A DNA stretch of 64,000 bases from Phytoseiulus persimilis (GCA_037576195.1 CM075101.1:26226001-26290000), one strand, 5' to 3'; positions 33,204 to 47,185 are shown, numbered from the stretch's first letter. A program made the numbers and translations. The notes: generated from the sequence alone by a model not told the origin.

Positions 33204-36024
33204 GAGCGGAGGCGAACATGCCAGTGGGGGGCATTCGGAATGGTCGGACACCTTTCCAGGACCAATCTTGCACATTCTCCCAGTGGTCCAACATGTTGGC
33301 ACTTGCGAAAATGAGCGTTACAATCGGATGACTGCCATATCGAAGTCCGTTATAACGAAGTTCTACCCAGGTACGCGGGATTGCACTGGCGGCACAAAAG
33401 ATATTCGGAGAGCTCAAGTGCGAATGTTGCTTCTTACTCAACGTCCGACACAAGTTATGTCCAGCATATCGGCGTTCTCATGACTGGTACTTACACATGA
33501 ATGCCGCCATGCGGGTTCGACCGAGAGAGAGAGCGGATCAGACGAGGGCAGGAGTTGAAAGCGCCTGTATGAGACCGGACCCTATGTGAAGCGGACTCAG
33601 CTCAACCGAGAGGCTTCCTCCTAGAAGACAATCTCGTGAGAGCTACCGGGAAAATATATCTGGTCCATGAGTCAATTCTCCCTTCCGCCTGCAGTCTTCG
33701 CCCTTCATTGTTCGACAGTTGAAAGGATGCGTGTGAAAAGAAAGTTTTTCAGATCGCAGCATGGGTAGATGGAAAAGAGCTAATGCGCTGACCGGATAGA
33801 CAACGTGATGAGGAGCAAACGTGCGAATTCGTATTCTCTCTTCAAGTTCGAGCAAGGGCGCCAGACCGGAAGTGGTAGCTTCGATCCCCATCCTTGCAAC
33901 CTCTATGACTCCCTACTCTTCGGAACCACGTCTCCCGGGAGGGATGCAGGGGAAGCGGCGGAAACAGGTGCGGTTGCGACTACACTGAACGAAAATAAGC
34001 CAATGCGTTCCCTCCAGAAAAGGCGATCGGCTCGTTCCGAAAGTCGTATTCCAACGAGATGCAGAAACAGGTTCAGGGACGACTCCTCTGTATGGGAATA
34101 CGTCGGTGGCATTCTTCAAAAAGGGGTCTAATAGCCCCATACAGGAAAAGTGTTTCAAAATCGATTCATGGGGGAAATACAAACACGCAGTCTAAGACTG
34201 CCACAGGAGACGTTCCTTCCTCGGCTCGTGAATCCGAGGTCTCTTCAAGGGGAGGATGGTGGTCAAGCTCCATTCCCGAAGTCGTCCGCAGTCTTCCAAA
34301 ACCAAGTTCCCATCGCACCGTTGCGTCTCCTCGCCCTGTGTGCTCCATCTTCTTGAACCGGATGCATTGAGCGTCTCGGGGTCCACGAAGACTCTGGAGT
34401 CTGGAACTTGTTCACTAATCACAAAGTCTCGGGAGCGGAAAAACGCAGGCCTAGAGCCGGCCCGAATGATCCTGTCGCATACTCGGAGGAACCCTCTTGT
34501 GCAGATGCCGTCAAAGAGCCCCTCCGAAAATCCACAATTGCCTCGAATGCATGAGTTTGACTTCCAGTCATTGATTCAGTTCAGGGGTCTTCATGGTGTT
34601 TTAAAGAGAGTGGAAAAAATAGGTCCCGCTCATCACGTCACTCTACCGGGAGTATAACCATGCGGAGTCATGCGCATACAATGGAGATGTCTCGGCGCTT
34701 TGAGATCGAGGAGGAAACATCGTCCGAGGACTTTGGAATGACGACGATGTTTAGCGCAATGTTGTCTAGCCAGACGCGCGTTCCTTCAATCCTGTTCGAG
34801 CTCGTCGGATATGCTGGTTCAGTGGAGCCGCAACGAGTACATCAAAAGTGGTCTCCAAAACATCTGTATTTCCGGGAGCTGCCTCGCACGACTCGTCATC
34901 ACGATACAACACCCTGAGAACGAGTCTCTTGATTTGCGTGAGTCTTTGATTCCATATTTTCCATGTTCCTTCGGGTGGGCGTTCAGTTCGAGTAAATCTG
35001 GTCTGTCGCAGTTGGAAAGCGGGCGTTGGGAGCGGATCGGCTCAAATGAACACCATTGTCCCTTATCGGGATGCGAACTGCAAAGGTCCCTCGTGAACAC
35101 AACGGTCACATCGAGTCGAACAGAGGAATATTCTACGAGTTCAGCTAAATATTCAGGCGGAATGTCACAGTTCCAGACGTGCCTCAAGACGCACACGAGC
35201 ACTCTCAGACTCCCAAACGGTGGCTATTTGCACTGCACAGCTCGGGATTCGGTATACGCGCTTATTTCCGTTGTCGCGTGCGGCCCCTCGAGTGGCGAGT
35301 TCGAGTTGCTTCTCGGATTGACTCCGATCGATCATTGAGGTGTGCAACCTCCGGCGCTTCCGTTTGACAGCGAACTCCTTCACCGGGTACTCTCCGGAAC
35401 GATCGATGACGACTGGACGATTCCGAAGGAGAAAGCGTAGTTGTTATTGACCCTTGTTCCACAGAGAAACTCGGGCTGAAAACAAGTTCCCGGGCTCGCT
35501 CGAGCTCCCCTCGCAGGAAATCAAGACGGACGGAGCAAGGAGTCAGTGTTCCCGATTCCCCCTGGAAATCCAATATGCATCCCGAGCCTCAGCGAGGTCG
35601 TTCTGGAAGCAGTCGGGCCTTAGACAGAATCGTTCCGAGGTCTCACGCTGCCAGCATTCAAACTTTCGGGGTAACAGTTTTGTTATTGTTACTGAAATGT
35701 TTTCGGGCAATCAACGCGCCGTGAACTCGAGAACAGCTCAGAGGTCACGCAGGGTCTCGTGGTCAGACGAATCAAAACATTCATCCGCCGCGGAGCGGGC
35801 ATATTGTCCGAGGTTCTAGAATATCGCTTTCGTTTCATATTCTCAACGATGTGACATTCATGCGAGCCCAGTCGCAATGTCTCGCCTCAGGCTTCCTGCA
35901 TCGAGGATATTTTCTTGCAAGTTTGAAGTGCACTGAATCTCCGTTCTGAGCTATTCGAATATTGCTGAGTATTTCGAATGCACTGGAAGGATTCCTCGTT
36001 TCCCGGGCGATCGTCGAAATGTTT

Positions 36025-36040
36025 GGGGGGGGGGGGGAGG
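36025..36040 (+). repeat. Poly-G run
   Basis: Sixteen consecutive G-rich bases in intergenic sequence. Confidence 0.75.
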
Positions 36041-38599
36041 TCCCGAGGCCTCGACACGAGTGGTGCTCCGCTGGAGAATCCCGCAGGCAGGCAGAGGAGA
36101 GAAGATTTTCCACTGCCCCGGGGTCTAGTCGTGACGGACTCTAATCCCGAGAAGCTGTAGACGGTGACGAAGCGTCCGGATTCTTGAGAGCCCACCAGGA
36201 TGGAACCGGCAGTGAATTTCCACAAAGTTTGAGCCCAGCAGCTGGGAAAAATTTAAAAACAAATAGACTTGAAACAGCGGCGCACAGCCAGGACTCCGAG
36301 TGGTTATCAGACATCGATATTTATAGTAGTTGGAAGCTAATCCTCCAAACTGCACAGTACCGATCTGCTCGACGACACTGAGCTTTTCAGCCGTCCGGAC
36401 TACGATCAGCTCGAACGAGTGAGGTCCGATCCCCGTCATGAGGACGTTTGGCAACCAGCGGGGGACAGGGAAGGCCGTCGAGGACTCTCAGCGGAACGGT
36501 GATGACGAGCATGCGTCGCAGGCCGATCCGAATGCACAAAGAGCGTAGAATCAAGTCGGCTAACAGAAAATTCGAAGTTTTCTCGTACACTTCCAAGTGG
36601 CCTTGGTGCCGGAACGAAACTCACTATGGCTGTCGGCGCTCATTCGTCGTTCCGTTTGTCGGCGCTAGATATATAGATAGACAGAAAGGAAGAAAGTTTC
36701 GCGAGAGAAACTTCACTCCACAAGCGGGCGATTCTCGCGCGCGAACAATGTCAGCGTAACGGCAATAAGAATTATTGTGACGATGAAGAAAGAACGAGAA
36801 CCGAATTCTAGGGAATCCTGAAGCGAAGAAGAGCAAAGCTATCGGCGCAGCTCCTGGAGCCCTTGAACGCCTCTCTGACTTCCCTCCTCGGAGCCTCGAT
36901 CAAACCCAAGTGCCTAGTGGCGGTTCGTGGAGATTTCTATTTGGTATCTGCGGTCTCCGTGACTGATCGGAGCTGATAATTCTTTGCGGCGAGGCTTCTC
37001 TGTGATTCCAAGCGCCCGCATCCGTAGACTCAGTGATCGAACTCCTATTTTTGGAATTGGCTGTGATGCCTCTCTCTCGTTGCCCACCTCACACGTGTTT
37101 GACTCTCCGCCGGTCCCGGTAATCGCCCATGAGCTGGACCCTCATCCCGGAAGAGTCTGGTTCCATAGTTCTTCTCCGAGAGTTAGTCGAAGAATCAGCG
37201 AACGCGGCTCAGGACGATACGTGAGCAAGTCTCGAATCCGATAGAATCAAGTTATTTGACAGTTGAGCCACTGCTCCGTGGGCGCCGAGCCATTGTTCTC
37301 AGGTATTTCCGGCCAGGAGGTCTCCCGCCGGAAAGCAGGCAACACTTTTCCGAGATGAAGCTGACCATAGCTTGTCCACCTGGATTTGGCGAAGACCCGA
37401 AGATTAGCTTGATCTGTTAGACCGAACTCTGGCCTTACGTCCGAACGGGCTCAGAGTCGAGCTGCAGCTTGATTTCATCGAGCATAGCGCAGTGAAGTGC
37501 TCGGAGATAATAACGCGTTTGCGAACGCCCAGCTTGAGAGCAATCTGCCGCAGTGGAAGGGACGCTTGATTGTTCCAGCTTGCAGCCGATTGATTCCGAC
37601 GACCAACTACCGGCAGCGTGGACGAATCTTCCGGTACCGTCGAAACACGATCGGAGAAAGACGATTTTTCTGGTTGTGAGCCATAGAAAGTGAACAACTT
37701 CTCTCCGACGACGACATCGCCGATACAGCTCCATCCAGATTACATTCGAGAGCGATCGTAACGCCGGTGACGATCACGGCAACGACACAGCTTGTTGAAC
37801 TCGTGAATCGAGAACGACGTTTATCGGAACTCTATTCTCCTCCTGCTACAAAAGAATGCCTGAATTCAGCATCAGCTGCTCGGAACAGCCGGCGAGTTTC
37901 GATCGGGCGAGCTTCGGAGGATCCATCGTTGAAACGTTCCGGAAACCTCTCGAGACTTCGCACATCAAGAGCTCAGAGCTCTTCAAGAGCCACAACCCAA
38001 CGCAGGCGGCTGACTGCGTCCCTATCGTTGGAATGCCAGGTCCTGTCCTTGATCTTTTCCATGTGCTTCAGAGCGGCCTGGGTCGAAGTAGCGCTTCTTC
38101 ATTAGGGTCGTTTAGTTTTTCCTTCTGTTCTTGTTCACGAGTGCCCATCGGTGATAGAGTTACGTCAGTTGCGTCCAGCCGCGAGAAGACGATGACCGAT
38201 ATCTAACTTTCGTGAACTCTCGCTCGACTTTGTCCGCGGAGATCCTCCACTTGATCGCTTGTTTAGATATATCCCGCTGCATTCGTCAATTCGATTCTTA
38301 AAAAGTTCGAGTCGATTGTTTCCAGTATCCGATGCAAACATGTTCCATCGACTGATCCCGACTGATCGGGATCCGAAGTTCACGTGCACGAGAATCTCTC
38401 TATCGTGCGCAGCAGCCATATTAGAGCTTGCCTGCCTCCGCGGGACGACGCCCAACCTAGCGATGGAAGATGTGGGAGTCGGGATGGACTGGAATTCATA
38501 GTTTGAGGAATACGCTCCCTCCCCTCGAACGGGCGTGACACCCAAGCCATCAAGAATAGCCCTGTTGGCCGAGTAAGCACCCAGGTTGGCTACGGAACG

Positions 38600-41500
38600 A
38601 AACCGCCACTGAAGAGTGGAAGGCCGTTGCCGCCGGTCCCTAGGACGGACGAACTGACGGCCGTTCGTCCGTCCGTCGGTCGATATGTCTGCCCTGGCTG
38701 CCCCGCTGTTTGCAGCGCAGCCGGAGCCATGGAAAGCGAACGTCTAAGGCCGTTCGTTTGGCAGCAGCGAGAACGCGCTAACTATCTTCCGCGCTGGTTA
38801 CTAGCGCAGGATGACGACAGTGCCAACGACGACGGCAGAAAGACCTTTCTCGCCGACAGAATGAGCCTGCTTTTCCTCGGCTTGGAAGCACCACCGAACG
38901 CGGTTGCGAGCAGCAACAGCTTATTTCTTCGATTCTCTACTGGCAGCAGTAGCGGCGGCGGCGGCGGCAGCAGCAGGGCAGGCAAACGGGCTCGACCAGG
39001 CTGACGCGAAGGCAAGTAGCGGCGGTATCGAATGCAGCCGCAAACCAGCAGGGCAGCCGCTGGGTGGTGAGGGTTTTAGATTCTCTCACCGACTGGCAGA
39101 GCGCATGCGTTAACATCAGCTGTTGGATGGGTTGGTTGGTTGCTGCTTACTGCTGCTGCTAAAGTTGGTGGCTGCCTGGCTCTGGCTGACTGACTGACTG
39201 ACTGTTTGTCTGGTTGTTCCTTCGCTGGTTATCGTTGTACATCGTCTCAACCGCTGGCTAACTCTCAGCCAGCTTTCCCTGAACTTAAGGACCGATCAAT
39301 TCCGTGTGTTGAGTGCGAACTGAGATTTGTTTGTGTGTGACCCAGCAGACTGTCGTGCACTTGGCCATAATCGCTGGGACAATCGCTGCCGCAAAACGCA
39401 GCATCAACCCGAAACCAAGGGAACAGTCGAGCAGTACGACGAACTAGCCAACGAGCATCGACTCGCATACCTCTGCGCTCCACACCCGACGAGGCTGCTG
39501 CGACGCATCTGGCCGAAACGACGATTCGCAGCATCACGACGTCCTGCCTTTCAATTGTGAGCATATTCGAACTCGTACGAACGAATCCCATCGCGGGAAC
39601 AGACGGGCAGAAGAAAACTCTGTTCACGACAGCCTATGAAACAATTTCATTTCCGCCCAATAGGGACCCTGCGTCTCTTTCAATCACCAGCCCCACTGGA
39701 GCTGGATCAACAACTTCCGAATTGCCTCTTCTTAGTGAAACTCGGCCGCTCGATCGGCCAGTCGGTCGGTCACTTGGTTGCCACCGACCAGACCCGATTG
39801 CCCTTAGGGACAGACGGATTTCCTCGACGATATTCCTCGTCGCTGTTGTTCGCCCGTTCGAACCCAACGAGATAGTTTCAGAAAATGTTGGAATTTCTCT
39901 CCCACATGAATCTCGGAAATTATTACTGTCGCGGCCGCCATCGTCATCATCATGTGAAGTGCTCCTCCTATCCTGGCCGTCGAGCAGCTGACTGAGTGCT
40001 CGCTCGCTCGCCTCTCTGCCCGTCCGTACGTCTCACTGAGCTAGCGAACGGACGAGCTGGCCTGCGAGTGAGTGAGAGTAGTAGATGGCGTCGTTGTTCT
40101 CTTCGTACTGCGTTGTTCTGGAGGAATACGGTTGAAGACAAAGTTGTCGAACCGTTTCGGTTTCGCTCGCGATCGTTATTAGCGGCGTCAATGTTATCCA
40201 TGTCGCCGGAGTCTTTCGCAACGCAAGGGACAGATTATTCGGGAAAAGTGCTGCGCTTCGCGGAGAGAACCTCAACTCAATCCAACAAGATCAGCTGGGA
40301 GGGTCAAGGTATCTAGGGCAAGCAAAGCGCCCCTCTCCCGCAAGTTTGTTCAGCTACTCGCGCGGAGAGTACTACATTGTAGCGGCTGCGTAACTCCCAA
40401 TCTGCTGATGATTTCGACTTTTATTCCACCTGCGCAGTTACCGACTGCGAAGTTCCGAGTTTCTGCGAGCGTATGTCGTTACTGCGGAGTTGTGTCCCCT
40501 TGTGCCGAGCAGCTGTTCGAGAGCCCCAGCTGAGGGTTGTTCGTGCTTGAGTTCTCGCTCCGAGCGTTGGCTAGCTGCGTGCCGACCCACACCGATATAC
40601 CTTGAGTACCTGACCCGGAAGACATGGGTCATCGAGAACTGCGACCGATTCCTGGCCGCATCTACTGCATGTTGAGCGACTTGACTCGCGAGCGATGGCT
40701 CGGTTGTGTGGCTGGTCCGTTCATCGAACAGGTGCTGGCAGAACTACCAGGTTTCCAGGCAACTATCGACAGCCAGCCAGCCAGCCTCACAGCTAGGTAG
40801 AAGGAGACGCGGCCAGGGAGGCAGGCATGCATGTATGCATGCATATCACCCTCTCCCGCAGCTCTTATGCGCGCTCGGTCTTGAGCCCAGCTGAGCTTTC
40901 CGATGGTCGCGCGAAGGAATCTCTCAGCAATGACAATGACAGAAAGTGGGCGATGCTGGAAGACGATGACGACCGCGGCGATAATGCACACGACTCGGAT
41001 AACTTGGGTCGTCAACGATGATATAATAAGACCCGACAGGCGAAGTTAGTTTGCCCAGCGCGAAACAGCTGTCTCTTAGATTTGGGTCATATTTTGGTTG
41101 GTGGTTCGGTGCGTCTCCATGCAGCTATGATGATGATGGCGATGCCGCGGCCGATGGTGGTGATTGTGCTGCCTCCTTCTCTCAGCTGAAGCGGGCGAGC
41201 AGGCAAACTGACTGACTGACTTGCTCGCTGGCCATCGAGCAGGCAGCGGCCATCATGGTCGCCGTAGCCGTCGTCGTTGTTGTTGCTGCTGCTGCGGCTG
41301 GACGACAGACTGACTGACTGGCTGGTTGGTTGGTTGAGTGGCTTGCTGCTGGTTGTTGGCCGCCGCAGCAAGGCAGGCAGACAGGCCGACCGGCAGGCAG
41401 GCAACGCTGATCCTCTCCACCTCCTCCGCTACTGCGCTAGAGTCACCACTAACACCAACACGGCGATCAGCCAACCAGCCAGTCAGTCAGCCGGGAAGAA

Positions 41501-42200
41501 GAACAACTTGCTGCTGCTTTAGCTACCTTAGAAAACTTCGGTCGCCGCCGCCGTTTACTGTGCGTCTTATCTCGTTGCGGTGGGCCGCCGGCCCAACCTC
41601 TCGAAGGTGCACATCGTTCGCTCTTCGTTGACTCTGACCGAATGATTCGCGAGAATTCCCATCCGCCCGTCTGGTCAGTCGGTCGGTCGCTGCTCCTCGA
41701 TTCAGCCACAGAGAGCCGTGGGTATCGCGAGAGCTCGAGGCATCGCGTCCCGCAGCTATCTCCGACTCGTCGTCATCGTCGGTGCTGTTGGATACCGCCG
41801 CCGTCGTTGTTGTCGAGGCCGCGATAGCTCCAGGCAGTATGGTTCGGCTCTCGGTGCTTCAGTCATCCTGAAGTACACCGATCCCCCGATCAGCAAGCGG
41901 ACCGGAGTTGAACACACGCACGCTCATACAGGTTTATCTGCTGGTCGGCCATTTAAATGAGACCGAACGACATGTAGACAGCTGTTCGTTCGAGATTCGA
42001 AGAGCAGCAACGCGAAGGCCGGCGGATATTCAGACGAATATTCCTCGGTTCGGGTTGATCAGCGTTCCGGCGAATTTCTCACCCATCGCGCCGTGGCCAT
42101 CGTTCTAACGACTGATCCCTTTCAGAACTGGTGTGATCCGAGCTCGAGGAGAAGCTCGCTGTGATCTTGTGGCGAGCTTCATCCGACGAATTTTAAGCAA
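38600..42200 (+). promoter_or_regulatory. GC-rich, repeat-laden upstream region of UBE2H
   Basis: Enriched in CTG/CAG triplets and CTGA, GGTT and GGCA tetranucleotides: a CTGACTGACTGACTGACTG run at 39186-39204 and further runs around 41208-41222, 41306-41335 and 41372-41402. Open frames here translate to low-complexity residues on both strands. A good acceptor (ccctttcag|) at about 42125 precedes the UBE2H ATG, so an untranslated first exon and the promoter probably lie in this stretch. I could not fix the donor. Confidence 0.35.
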
Positions 42201-42216
42201 GCAAACCACAAGCAGA

Positions 42217-44166
42217 ATGTCTTCACCTATAGCAGGCAAACGGAGAATGGACACAGATGTGATCAAACTCATCGAAAGCAAACATGAAGTCACCTTGCTG
42301 GGTGGCCTCCATGAGTTTTGCGTGAAGTTCTTCGGACCGAAAGGCACGCCATACGAAGGTGAGCTCTCGACTCAGCGATCATTTCATGTCTGTTCAGCCT
42401 CCCGGCGAGCTGTTCTGCCGAACCCACCTCGGAAACATCTGAACTAATCGCTGTGGCCACGAATCGATGGAAGGAATCGCTCGACTACGGACACTCGATT
42501 GATGGAATCATGTCTCCCGAGCTCGTCGCTGGGTTTTCCTTCCGCTAACTCTCGGCGTGTTTCCCACGTTTTCAGGTGGCGTCTGGAAAGTGCGGGTGGA
42601 TCTACCTGACAAATATCCGTTCAAATCACCGTCCATCGGTTTCACCAACAAAATTTATCATCCGAATATCGATGAAGTTTCAGGAACTGTTTGCCTTGAT
42701 GTGATAAACCAGGTGAGTTTTCATCCGATCAGAGCTCGGCTGGCAAACACGTCCCATCATCGAACCGTGAGCTCTGAGTTCCCCGTTCGGTGAAAATGCA
42801 TCCCAATGATCGACTCCTGTCCGGCGCGGGCGAGATGTCGCCGTTGACCATCGCCACGTATTCGCTTGTGAATAGCGACATTCTTCCATGCTTTATCGAC
42901 TTTGCACACATGTTTTGTAAATGAGTAGTGACCGGCAACGCTAGTTTCGCTCGAGTCTCCAACGTCTTCGGGGGCAAACAAAGAGCTCGTCATCATGAGT
43001 CCACGGGCTGCTCGATTGAGTCATCACTGGCGCTTTCGAACAACGAAAAAAACCAAGCTCGAGGAACGTCCGCTGCTCTCAGCGAACGTTTTCAAACAAT
43101 CTAGTTCTCTCGCTCTAGTCGAAGCTGTGTACACGATTCAGGGGCTCTCCGAAAGCTGGTTCAGCGAACGGTTATGTCATCACGAGACATGATTCATAGT
43201 TGAAGATTACTCATGGACTCTCTGTTGATTCCAGGCCTGGACCGCCCTATACGATTTGACGAATATCTTCGAGTCGTTCCTTCCTCAGCTGCTGACTTAC
43301 CCAAACCCCGTGGATCCTCTGAACGGCGAAGCAGCCGCCATATGCCTCCACAAACCAGAGGAGTACAAGAGAAAGGTAATGACTTATCCTCTTTGTGAAA
43401 TGATGCTCTTAGAGAAGATCACTTGTGTACGTGTGTGTATTCCTTCATCATGCCCTCGCGTATGGGAGGTGCAGGGGAGAGGGGATGTTCGCCCGAATGT
43501 TCGTGAGCAGCCCCGAAACTTGAACAGTTGTGCAAACTCCTGGAAGCTGAAATGTTTGTTTTCTGGGATGTTATCATTATGAATCGGTTCGAAAAATTGT
43601 TCTACGGCTCAAAGGCAAGAGCGGACTTGCCGAAGAGAAAGGATCGCAAGTCGGCTCCCCGATTCCCGTCGATTAGCTTACATGCAGCGACCCCTTCACT
43701 CTTCCTCGCTGCGTCCCACGTCACCTGGGAGAGGGTTACCGCTGAAAGAGTGGGTGCTGGAGAATGACATTCGGCCTATGGACTTTTGTTCATCTCGGCC
43801 GATGCATTCCGCGTTTCCGCCCACTGAGGTCTCCACTGTTTCCCCCGGGATTTGGATAAGCCATTGCCATTCCAGATTCAGAGCCCCTGAAATTCTTAGG
43901 GAGCTCGCGAATCATCTGGTTCTGAACGCCGGCTACCGGAACCGGAATGGAAGGTTGACCAATCGGGTTGCTAATGAATATTTGCTCAACAGGTACAAGA
44001 ATACGTACGGAAATACGCGACTGAGGATGCCTTGCGGAATTCATTTGGCTCGGAATCCGAGCGCAACGGGGGTGAATCCGACTCTGAGTCGAGTATGAGC
44101 GAGTTTTCCGACGACGACACAGGAGGCTCGTCTTCGGATCAGATAACCAAGGATATGGAACTTTAG
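42217..44166 (+). CDS. UBE2H: Ubiquitin-conjugating enzyme E2 H
   Basis: E2 enzyme that takes ubiquitin from E1 as a thioester and, in other animals, works with the CTLH/GID ligase. Exons 42217-42358, 42576-42712, 43235-43375 and 43993-44166 join in phases 1, 0 and 0 to give 197 residues (human 183). The N-terminus [20 protein letters not shown] is nearly invariant. The HPN motif is at 76-78 and the catalytic Cys is Cys87 ([10 protein letters not shown]), as in the human protein. The [19 protein letters not shown] helix follows. The C-terminal tail is acidic and serine-rich (SMSEFSDDD) and ends in DMEL like the human protein. Relative to human, about 14 extra residues lie in the tail. Introns of 0.2-0.6 kb separate the exons. 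Confidence 0.97.
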
Positions 44167-47100
44167 GTGAGCATTCAGAGTTGTTGATATTCGGCCGGCT
44201 GCGGAGATCACGGGAGACCCGAGTTCTGAGCTGGTTCGCCTCTCCCCCGGAATGGCAATGGAGGTCGACCCCTGGGTAACTCTCGCCTCCTCTCGATTCC
44301 AGCATAGCAAGGACCGCGGGGCAAAGGCTTGCCTCGTCGCCATAAGGAAGAAACACACAATTTGAGAGGATGAAGTTGAATGGAGGATATCCAGCTTGTC
44401 CGAGAGCATTACAAAGAGAAGGACATGCTTGGTGGAAGAACGGGAATCGGAGTCCAATGTGTAAATCAGTAGCGGCATAAGGGAGTACGGCTTGCGGTAT
44501 TGATGTGCTCTCTAGAACGTCTGAACGATTGCGCCACGTCACAGATGCGGGGACGGGAGATTCTGATTGCTTCGAACGGTATCATGGTGAATATCTTTTG
44601 TGTGTGAGGGTCATTCTTGGAGTCATTCACGTGCGATTGGCTGGAAAATGCCAGAGCTAGCCAGCCACCTACGATGTTGCTGTGGTGGCAGGAAATTTCA
44701 TGATCGATCGATTTATGGAGTGGGTGGATGGATGGATGCCTGAAAACTTTCCAGAGCTGCGCGTAGTGCTTCTTCCAACACTTTTGCTCGATGCATTTTG
44801 CGCAAAAGTATTGCGTCTTTGTAAACTCGAGTGTTTGATGGTTATTTCTTTTACGAAATCCACTTCCGCTAACCATTGATCTGTTGGGGCGTTCATCAAG
44901 ATTTCTGTCCAACGATGGATTCATGATTCGATTCGCTTTTAACAAGCATCAACAGGTTGTGGATTTCAGTCGAGATCAGGACGATGTCGGGAACGCAGTC
45001 GAATACGGCGCTCGCCGCGTAGGAGGTTCTACTCCCCCATTTTCCGAAGCTTCCCGCGCTGAAATCGAAATCACCAGCCACATTGTTTTCTCTCGGTTAT
45101 TCTGCGGGATTCCGAGATTCATAAGATGCGAGCTGGAGTACGTTTCAATCCGAGTTCTTCGAATCGCCCCCCTATCGGAGAGTTCGAATCAGAGGAGTTC
45201 ATTACAGGCAGCTTGTCGCAGACTGCTGACTCGACATCGATCCAAGTTCTTCAGTGGATTCTGGAGGATACCACGTCCCCAGATTCGTTCCGGATTCCAA
45301 TAATTTCGGGTCCATCGCGTGTAGATAATCTTGTATCATTTGAACGATAAATGCTTCGGGAGGAAGAGCAGAAGAGAACAGAAGCCGGATGGTGTGTATG
45401 GGGTTTCAATGCATGTGTCGACGGTGAGCGCAGTCTGCACAGATGATAGAATGTGATTTAGCTGTGGTAGAGTTCCGCGAGCGTTCAAGCAAGCAAACAT
45501 GCCGATAGGTGAACTTGGATGAGTTTCATACAGTCTGAGGAATCTCTCCGAATGTTTGAATTGATGTTGGAGCTTCTTAGAAATCGGGGATCGCATACAA
45601 TCCAGAGAGCAATGTTCGATTGATACCGAGGAGACGGTGACTGAACTACCGGGGCCTGTTGCGCCGACGCCGATGGGGGCCCTACATTATATTGTTGATC
45701 TATTGCCTTGCCCATTACATTCTTGAGGGGATCTGAGACAGGTGCAGCTGTGCTCGCCGCAGTTGCATTTGCGGCGACAACATTGAGCAGACAACTTAAC
45801 CATCGCATCCAGGTGTTTCGATGAGATTTCGCAAGCCGGGCAACTTCTGATCGAATCACTCGCTACTACCACCCATTTCATTCATGTTATGAACATTATA
45901 ACATAAGTATATAGTTATTATATATAATTATAAAGGAGATAAATAATCAATCTCTGTTGTTAAGTCTGGTGAGGATGATGAACGACGTCGAAGGAGACGG
46001 CGAGATGGAGACGAAGATGCAGGTGATATTTACGGGGCAAAATAAAACGTAAGCAGCACGCTACGCGATTATTCTATGCTGAAAGTACTGCGGTAGTTCG
46101 TCCGTTTAATAGGTGAATAGACCACAGGCGATGACAAGAAGGATCATGAATATACGGTTTTGACAGCTGACTGAAACGGTCGCTTACGAATGTTTCCATC
46201 GCAGTGGAGGACGAAGACCGTTGATGGCAATCCTTGTACGATCATCCTGAAGTTATTGAGTTCGCTCTGAAGACTGAATGATCGTGGGGTTTGATTCTGT
46301 GCAGAGAGTTGACTCCTGAGGAGAAGCGCGCGCCGGATTGAAAAACAAGAATGAGCAATCGGTTCGCCAGGCGAGAGATTGCTCAGAGTTTCTCCTCACT
46401 GTGACCTTTGTAGCTGCCAGCCAATGAAGCAACGACCGTCAAGCTGACGTTGGTACTACGGCGTGGCGCAACTCGGAATCAACTCTCGACATACGTGGTC
46501 ATCGAAGACCGCGGACTTCTCTTGAATCTTGTGATTGCACAGCCGCGATGATGGTTCCTATTGGAACGATAACAGATGAAGCAAACGAGGGTGATGAGAT
46601 GCATATGTACAGAATAAAGAGCGCTGCTTAGTTACTAAACCTCATTCTGGTGTTGTTCATCCGACCTGTTCGGAAATGTGCTCGTCCGAGAACGCTATTC
46701 GCCTCTTCTTCCGTCATATCCGTCTATTGCCAAAACATCATGTGTACGTTAACCTAAGATCGAGAGCTCTCTTTGGGGCTCATCTGTATGAGGACGACAG
46801 TGATGCTGGGATTTAGATAGTGGAACAGAGCTAGCGGTCACCTTGGGGAAAGGAACTCCCGTCCACGAATAACTTGATTGCGAAGCGAGACTCTGCAATT
46901 CAACCGGTACTCTGGACAAACTAGAAGCTTGGCGTTAAGGTTTCGCGGGAATTCTTCCGGTGGCGCAATGGTCGGCCAACGCAGAGTTCTCGAGGTTCGC
47001 AGCCGAAGGTTGAAAGCTGCCTCTGATCGGCAGCGTCTCTTATCGGTGGGCGAATCTCAAGATCAACTCAGCTCCATCAAATTTATTCCATCGATCTATA

Positions 47101-47185
47101 TTGCTATCGATGAGCATATCCAGCGAGATTGTGGTAGAGAGTGATGAGGGCATTGTTTCAAAGTAGAATCATGTTCTATCCTTCC
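44167..47185. other. Intergenic between UBE2H and chitin deacetylase
   Basis: Contains the UBE2H 3' UTR, a GGATG-type short run near 44725, an AT-rich stretch at 45895-45955 and a cysteine-rich small ORF (listed separately). Otherwise nothing recognised. Confidence 0.4.
45687..45881 (-). CDS. Cysteine-rich small ORF, metallothionein-like spacing (doubtful)
   Basis: ATG-initiated 64-codon frame with nine cysteines, including CPAC, a CC pair and the Cys-x-Cys motifs KCNC and CTC within one 14-residue stretch. Metallothioneins use such C-x-C patterns, but real ones are usually richer in Cys and lack long Cys-free starts like the first 13 residues here. An AT-rich block with TATA-like sequences lies directly upstream on this strand (45895-45955). 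It could equally be a chance frame or one exon of a longer gene. Confidence 0.2.
   Translation of the reverse strand: MKWVVVASDSIRSCPACEISSKHLDAMVKLSAQCCRRKCNCGEHSCTCLRSPQECNGQGNRSTI

Larger units (their letters stand above)
31421..42216. other. Long region with only doubtful small ORFs, then UBE2H upstream sequence
   Basis: Apart from two small signal-peptide-like ORFs (listed separately), 31.4-38.6 kb shows no recognisable exon; a poly-G run lies at 36025-36040. A 175-codon frame at 34811-35338 (plus, ATG) is open but unrecognised. From about 38.6 kb the sequence becomes GC-rich and repetitive (separate entry). Confidence 0.4.

Noticed and set aside
34811..35338. 175-codon plus-strand frame
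   Set aside because: ATG-initiated but with no recognised domain, signal or splice support; left as unassigned.
46940..47020. tRNA-like stretch (GGTGGCGCAATGGTCGGC ... GAGGTTCGCAG)
   Set aside because: The A-box-like and B-box-like pieces do not have correct spacing, and no cloverleaf can be drawn.
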